DNA of 64,000 nt, taken from Hominimerdicola alba. Its GTDB lineage: Bacteria; Bacillota; Clostridia; Oscillospirales; Ruminococcaceae. The translations under genes and the position numbers were made by a program. The stretch lies in the NCBI RefSeq assembly GCF_900109655.1, contig NZ_FOAT01000006.1:62001-126000 (forward strand), given 5' to 3'. Below the pieces are notes generated by a model. The model was given only the letters and a program-made list of their open reading frames with translations, was not told the origin of the DNA and searched no databases. Shown here in pieces: positions 60,274-64,000 of this stretch (its first letter is position 1; the number at the start of each line of letters is the position of its first letter).

Positions 60274-60725
60274 AGGCGTTTTTTACCCTGCACGGTGCGC
60301 TCGAGTATTACTGTCGTGCCTTTGCCGGGCTTGCTTTTTACTTTGATCTTTTCCATAAAAGTTTCCATGATGGTAAAGCCGAGACCCGCGCGGTCTTCCT
60401 CGGGGGAGGTGGTGTACAGCGGGGTCATAGCCTGTTCCACATCGGGTATCCCACAGCCTTTATCCTGTATCTTTATACTTATGCGGGAATCCTTGAAGAT
60501 GCGCACCTGCATCATAACTTCGCCTGCTGTATCACGGTAGCCGTGAACTATGGCGTTGGTGACTGCTTCGGAAACTGCTGTCTTTATATCCGATAACTCC
60601 GAGATATTAGGGTCAAGCACCGAGAGAAATCCGCTGACGGCAAGGCGGGCAAAGCGCTCGTTTTCCGACAGGGCGGGGAATGTCAGTGTCATTTCGTTAA
60701 GTGGTCTGAGGGGCGGTCTGCTCAA
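60270..60725 (-). CDS. spoIIAB: Anti-sigma F factor SpoIIAB
   Basis: 151 residues. GHKL-type kinase: N box 'SEAVTNAIVHGY', G1 'DKGCGI' and G2 'GLGFTIMETFM'. It binds SigF and phosphorylates SpoIIAA. TTG 60725 is chosen because AAGGAGG lies 9 bp before it; the open frame extends to 60782, and ATG 60692 is a less likely alternative. It overlaps spoIIAA by 29 bp. Confidence 0.94.
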   Translation of the reverse strand: MSRPPLRPLNEMTLTFPALSENERFARLAVSGFLSVLDPNISELSDIKTAVSEAVTNAIVHGYRDTAGEVMMQVRIFKDSRISIKIQDKGCGIPDVEQAMTPLYTTSPEEDRAGLGFTIMETFMEKIKVKSKPGKGTTVILERTVQGKKRL

Positions 60726-61083
60726 TTTTCTCAGCCTCCTTTTCTTTGAAAATATCTTTGGGTATAAGACCGCGCAGGTCATCGGTTATGGGTGCGAGCC
60801 TGTCCACCCCTGCAAGGCGAAGCACTTTTTTTATGTAGGCAGGCGGTCTGGCGACGATGACTTCGCCCCCCTGGTCGTTCATTATCCTGTATCTGCCCAT
60901 TATAAGCCCTATGCCCGAGCTGTCCATGAATGTGACGGACGAAAAGTCGATGACAAGTCGGCGGGGGCGTTTTTCGGCTAATTCACGGTCTATATCAGTG
61001 CGCATGAGCCTTGCGGTATGGTGGTCGAGGTCGCCCGAAAGCTCCGCAAGGGTCACGCCGCCTGTGGTCAAAATTCTTATCAA
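60697..61083 (-). CDS. spoIIAA: Anti-sigma F factor antagonist SpoIIAA
   Basis: 128 residues. STAS domain with 'FMDSSGIGLIMGRY' (52-65), where Ser56 is the likely phosphorylation site. Unphosphorylated it frees SigF from SpoIIAB. TTG 61083 follows GGAGGACAG. The C-terminal tail (about 108-128, Glu/Lys/Gln-rich) is longer than in Bacillus and overlaps the spoIIAB start. Confidence 0.95.
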   Translation of the reverse strand: MIRILTTGGVTLAELSGDLDHHTARLMRTDIDRELAEKRPRRLVIDFSSVTFMDSSGIGLIMGRYRIMNDQGGEVIVARPPAYIKKVLRLAGVDRLAPITDDLRGLIPKDIFKEKEAEKIEQTAPQTT

Positions 61084-61135
61084 TTTAACTGTCCTCCTTT
61101 ATTTTTCAGCCGCGGTGGGGGCTGTCGGTATCATC

Positions 61136-61168
61136 ATGATAGCACGGCGCGGGCGGGAAATTTGTCAA
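61136..61168 (-). promoter_or_regulatory. Possible spoIIA operon promoter
   Basis: On the minus strand TTGACA (61168-61163) and an extended -10 TGCTATCAT (61144-61136) are 21 bp apart, too far for a normal pair, so the extended -10 may work alone. A sigma-H motif is not evident. About 55 nt to the spoIIAA start. Confidence 0.3.
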
Positions 61169-61259
61169 AAGCGGGGAGTGTCACGGATAAGACATTCGGC
61201 ATAATATGACATCGGAGGGGCTGAGAAGTCCCTTTTGATAAGAAACGGAGGAGATGTAA

Positions 61260-61508
61260 ATGGAAAATACCGAGAAGGATATCCTGGAGAGGATATTTGA
61301 TAATGACGGTGTTCCCGATGCGGCAAGCTGCGCTGTCGCAGGCGGGACACTTCCGAAAAACCTTGCATTTGCCATGGCATATGTGCCCTTTCAGCCCTGG
61401 GAAGATCCTTATGAAGATGACACTGCACTTTCCCGCGGCACGGCTTTTCCCTGTCTTGACAAACCTTTCATAGGAGAGGAGGCTGTGAAGAATGCCCGTA
61501 CTGAATGA
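61260..61508 (+). CDS. cotJA: Spore coat-associated protein CotJA
   Basis: 82 residues. The central 'FAMAYVPFQPWEDPYED' and the end 'ALSRGTAFPCLDKPF' match CotJA. GGAGGAG precedes ATG 61260. It is the first gene of cotJABC, with 17-bp overlap to cotJB. Expected to be mother-cell expressed; a weak CATAATAT near 61200 may be part of its promoter. Confidence 0.92.
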   Translation: MENTEKDILERIFDNDGVPDAASCAVAGGTLPKNLAFAMAYVPFQPWEDPYEDDTALSRGTAFPCLDKPFIGEEAVKNARTE

Positions 61509-61755
61509 CAAGCAGAAGCTTCTGCGGCGTATACAGCAGAGCTGTTTCGCTTTGGCGGAAGCTAATCTCTACCTTGACAGCCACCCCACATGCAAGATGG
61601 GTCTGGAATATTTCAGAAAACACAAGGCTGAAAAAGAGAAGCTGGAAAAAGAATACAACGAGAAATACGGTCCCCTGACGGCTGTGCAGTCAGAGGGTAC
61701 CAAGAAATGGGAATGGGTAGCAAAGCCTTTTCCCTGGGAGAGAGGTGAGAACTGA
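61492..61755 (+). CDS. cotJB: Spore coat protein CotJB
   Basis: 87 residues with 'FALAEANLYLDSHPTCKMGLEYFRKH' and 'YGPLTAVQS', the CotJB signature. A GGAGAGGAGG site lies before ATG 61492. It overlaps cotJA by 17 bp and cotJC by one base. Confidence 0.93.
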   Translation: MPVLNDKQKLLRRIQQSCFALAEANLYLDSHPTCKMGLEYFRKHKAEKEKLEKEYNEKYGPLTAVQSEGTKKWEWVAKPFPWERGEN

Positions 61756-62351
61756 TGTGGATGTATGAGAAGAAATTGCAGTATCCCGTAAATATCAAAG
61801 ATCCGAACCCTGCGCTGGCTAAGGTCATAATATCTCAGCTTGGCGGTCCCGATGGAGAATTGGGCGCATCCCTGAGGTATCTGAATCAGAGATACTCCGC
61901 CCCGTGCAGAGAAGTTCAGGCTATGCTGACGGATATCGGAACCGAGGAACTCGCCCATATGGAGATGATAAGCGCCATACTCTACCAGCTGACCCGCGGT
62001 CTTTCCATGAAGGAGATAAAGGAAAGCGGTTTTGACACCTACTTTGTCGATCACACCACAGGCATCTACCCCGTGGCGGCTTCGGGTGTGCCTTTCTCGG
62101 CAGATTATTTCCAGAGCAAGGGCGACCCCATAACCGACCTCAATGAGGATATGGCGGCTGAACAGAAAGCCCGCACAACCTACGATAATATCCTGCGCCT
62201 GACAGATGACCCCGATGTGCGTGACCCCATAAAGTTCCTGCGTGAGAGGGAGATAGTCCACTATCAGCGCTTCGGTGAATGCCTGCGCTTAGTTACGGAT
62301 AAGCTGGACAGCAAGAATTTCTATGCTTTCAATCCGTCATTTGATAAGTGA
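61755..62351 (+). CDS. cotJC: Spore coat protein CotJC, manganese catalase family
   Basis: 198 residues. It starts 'MWMYEKKLQYPVNIKDPNPALAKVI' and has the dimanganese helix motifs 'IGTEELAHMEMI' and 'REREIVHYQRFGE', where Glu and His ligands sit. It may detoxify peroxide in the spore coat. It is the last gene of the cotJ operon. Confidence 0.95.
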   Translation: MWMYEKKLQYPVNIKDPNPALAKVIISQLGGPDGELGASLRYLNQRYSAPCREVQAMLTDIGTEELAHMEMISAILYQLTRGLSMKEIKESGFDTYFVDHTTGIYPVAASGVPFSADYFQSKGDPITDLNEDMAAEQKARTTYDNILRLTDDPDVRDPIKFLREREIVHYQRFGECLRLVTDKLDSKNFYAFNPSFDK

Positions 62352-62487
62352 CAGATCTCTGATATAGACATTTACAGCCATAGTATTTCTGATGTATTGT
62401 CAGCAGTACTATGGCTTTTCTATTGACGGCACAGATATGATGTGGTATAATTGTAAATATCGTAGAACATGATCCGGAGGAACGAAA

Positions 62488-63156
62488 ATGAAAGAAAACA
62501 AAAAAATGCGGATAACCGCTTTGATCTTTTACCTTGTGCTGTATGCGCTGTGGGCGGTCTTTGAACTGGTCATCGTGCCGAAACTGCAAGCACATACACT
62601 GCCTGTCTCCATAAAAGTCATCAAGGAGATGTGCTGTAAAACAGTGTTCTGGACTTTGCCTGCAATTATACTGATACTTAGGAACAGTGATTCCATGTAT
62701 ATCAAAAAAAGCGAGATACTGGGCGATGCCAAAAAGGCAGATACCTACCTTACATTATTGGGGTTCATGCTGTTATTTTCTGTGTGGATGTTTCTGCCGA
62801 CCTTTATTCAGAACAAAACGATAGCTATCAACCCCTCCTTTAATGCAGAAGCTGCCATTGAGGTGATCTTCGTTGGTATATCGGAAGAACTGGTTTTCCG
62901 CGGAACACTTTTGAATACAGCGCTGAAAGACCGCGAACCATGGCTGGTATTTTCAGGCAACGCGGTGATGTTTCTCATGATACATTTCCCTGTCTGGTGC
63001 CGTCAGAACCTATTTGTCACATACATGAGCAGTTTTGCCTTTGTTCAGCTGATAATCCTCAGCCTGATATTCAGCTGGTCATTTGTAAAGACCCGCAGTA
63101 TCATCGTGCCGATAATATTGCACGCATACTGGGATCTGTTATGCAGTATGACATAA
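62488..63156 (+). CDS. CPBP family intramembrane protease-like protein
   Basis: 222 residues, about six to seven membrane segments. Motifs 'SEELVFRG' (EExxxR), 'MIHFPVW' and 'HAYWD' (HxxxD). It is the second CPBP protein in the window. CCGGAGG precedes ATG 62488. The 136-bp gap before it shows no gene or clear terminator. Function unknown. Confidence 0.88.
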   Translation: MKENKKMRITALIFYLVLYALWAVFELVIVPKLQAHTLPVSIKVIKEMCCKTVFWTLPAIILILRNSDSMYIKKSEILGDAKKADTYLTLLGFMLLFSVWMFLPTFIQNKTIAINPSFNAEAAIEVIFVGISEELVFRGTLLNTALKDREPWLVFSGNAVMFLMIHFPVWCRQNLFVTYMSSFAFVQLIILSLIFSWSFVKTRSIIVPIILHAYWDLLCSMT

Positions 63157-63164
63157 TGATCTAA

Positions 63165-63204
63165 ATGCCCCCGAGTGTTTGAAACGCTCGGGGGCATATT
63201 TTAT
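63165..63204 (+). terminator. Terminator of the CPBP gene
   Basis: ATGCCCCCGAGTGTTT (63165-63180) pairs with AAACGCTCGGGGGCAT (63182-63197) with one wobble pair, then ATTTTAT. Confidence 0.85.
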
Positions 63205-63405
63205 ATTGATATTTGTTTTAATTCCATCCCGTTTGCAGAGTAAATTCTCGAAACACAATAAACAAATTTTATTAATAACTATTGCATATTTTGTTGTGAT
63301 GTGCTATAATAATCTAAAGGTGTTAACAGCGGACAATGAAAATTAAGCAGTCTGTTGTACACTATGTAAAAAACAAAAAGACTAAAGAAATATGAGGTGA
63401 CAAAA

Positions 63406-64000
63406 ATGTCTGTAAATCCCGACCTTTTTATCCACGAATCCGACCGCACGGCGCTGAATGCACTTAAAGCCATACCCGGCTTTACTCCGCTGCTGAAAGG
63501 ATTCATGAAGATATGGAACGAAAAGCAGTTCAAGCTGATGAATATGTCTACTCTGGTGAGGATAAGCGAGAACCAGATGCCCGAGTACTACGAGATGCTC
63601 AAACCCATATGCAAACGTCTGGGCATAAAAGTGCCTGAGCTTTTCATGACCACCGACCCGTACCCAAATGCCTATACTTCTGGCGAAAATGAACCTTTCA
63701 TCGTAATGACCACAGGTCTGGTGGCTTCACTGCCCCATGAGCTTATACCCTCGGTGCTGGCGCATGAGTGCGGACATATCGCCTGTCATCATGTGCTGTA
63801 TTCCACCATGGGCAGGTTGATACTCGGCGGCTCGGCAGGAATTCTGGGACTATCACCTGTGATAACCGCGCCTTTGCAGATGGCTTTCTACTACTGGATG
63901 AGATGCAGTGAATTCTCGGCTGACAGAGCGGCTGCGGTCTGCGGAGGTTCAAGCAAGAGCGTTGTTGAAGTATGCATGAGGCTGGCGGGCTGTGAAAAGG
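63406..64000 (+). CDS. M48-family zinc metallopeptidase, 3' end beyond window
   Basis: At least 198 residues from ATG 63406 (behind GAGGTGA), running off the end. The zinc motif is 'VLAHECGHIACHHVL' (HExxH), the third ligand region 'SEFSADRAA' follows, and a hydrophobic segment lies between. It resembles the HtpX/YcaL-like M48 peptidases that act on membrane or envelope proteins. The upstream 250 bp (63157-63405) hold a terminator and AT-rich DNA without a gene. Confidence 0.85.
   Translation, partial: MSVNPDLFIHESDRTALNALKAIPGFTPLLKGFMKIWNEKQFKLMNMSTLVRISENQMPEYYEMLKPICKRLGIKVPELFMTTDPYPNAYTSGENEPFIVMTTGLVASLPHELIPSVLAHECGHIACHHVLYSTMGRLILGGSAGILGLSPVITAPLQMAFYYWMRCSEFSADRAAAVCGGSSKSVVEVCMRLAGCEK

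Noticed and set aside
1-64000. CRISPR arrays, tRNA genes and insertion sequences
   Set aside because: I looked for regular repeats with spacers, GGTTCGAATCC-type tRNA arms and transposase motifs and saw none.

Overview
The window reads as chromosomal DNA of an anaerobic, spore-gene-bearing Firmicute of the Ruminococcaceae type, most likely Ruminococcus (inference). The grounds are strong AGGAGG ribosome-binding sites, frequent TTG and GTG starts, textbook sigma-A promoters, intrinsic terminators, a spoIIA operon with sigF beside cotJABC, a rubredoxin, a ClpE-like unfoldase and several YtrA-type GntR/ABC cassettes. No tRNA, rRNA, CRISPR array, transposase, integrase or phage gene was recognised.

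Layout. 1-4 kb: two small envelope-type proteins, then a GntR regulator/ABC ATPase/permease cassette. 4-7.4 kb (minus): XRE regulator, CPBP protease-like protein and a sodium/solute symporter. 7.6-9.8 kb (plus): a 35-residue peptide gene with its own strong promoter, followed by a one-piece ABC exporter; this is a possible uncharacterised peptide system. 9.9-13.7 kb (minus): a TetR-GPH symporter-GH36 alpha-galactosidase operon with a 40-bp palindromic operator; a divergent glycosyltransferase-like gene follows. 15.5-21.2 kb: VanY-type carboxypeptidase, a PH-like membrane protein, an OmpR/HK two-component pair and a membrane HtrA. 21.4-24.4 kb: a VOC protein and the rpmG-secE-nusG-rplK-rplA translation/secretion cluster. 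24.5-26.9 kb: a large membrane protein with two internal repeats, paired with an ECF sigma factor.

27-31 kb: rlmH, a WalJ-like metallohydrolase, a HAD phosphatase, rubredoxin and murA, then about 1.1 kb of AT-rich DNA without a convincing gene. 32.3-35.3 kb: ruvC, ruvA and ruvB with two unknown small genes between them. 35.3-43.5 kb: mostly small membrane or hypothetical genes with glmM, a GNAT, a Nudix hydrolase, an HD protein and an rRNA-methyltransferase-like protein; a tandem pair of membrane paralogues lies here. 43.6-54.6 kb: the ECF transporter core (ecfA1, ecfA2, ecfT) and truA, split by a Fic protein and hypotheticals, then a propeller-like membrane protein, CvpA and a zinc-finger Clp ATPase.

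54.7-55.1 kb holds two tandem, near-identical non-coding units. Each has an extended -10 promoter, a conserved CUCCU segment and a terminator whose stem carries compensatory changes, so they look like a pair of small RNAs. 55.1-59.6 kb is a second GntR/ABC cassette, preceded by repeated operator-like sites, a promoter with an overlapping palindrome, and a small membrane-protein gene whose natural start is out of frame. 59.6-62.4 kb holds sigF-spoIIAB-spoIIAA (minus), diverging from cotJA-cotJB-cotJC (plus). The window ends with a second CPBP protein and a truncated M48 peptidase.
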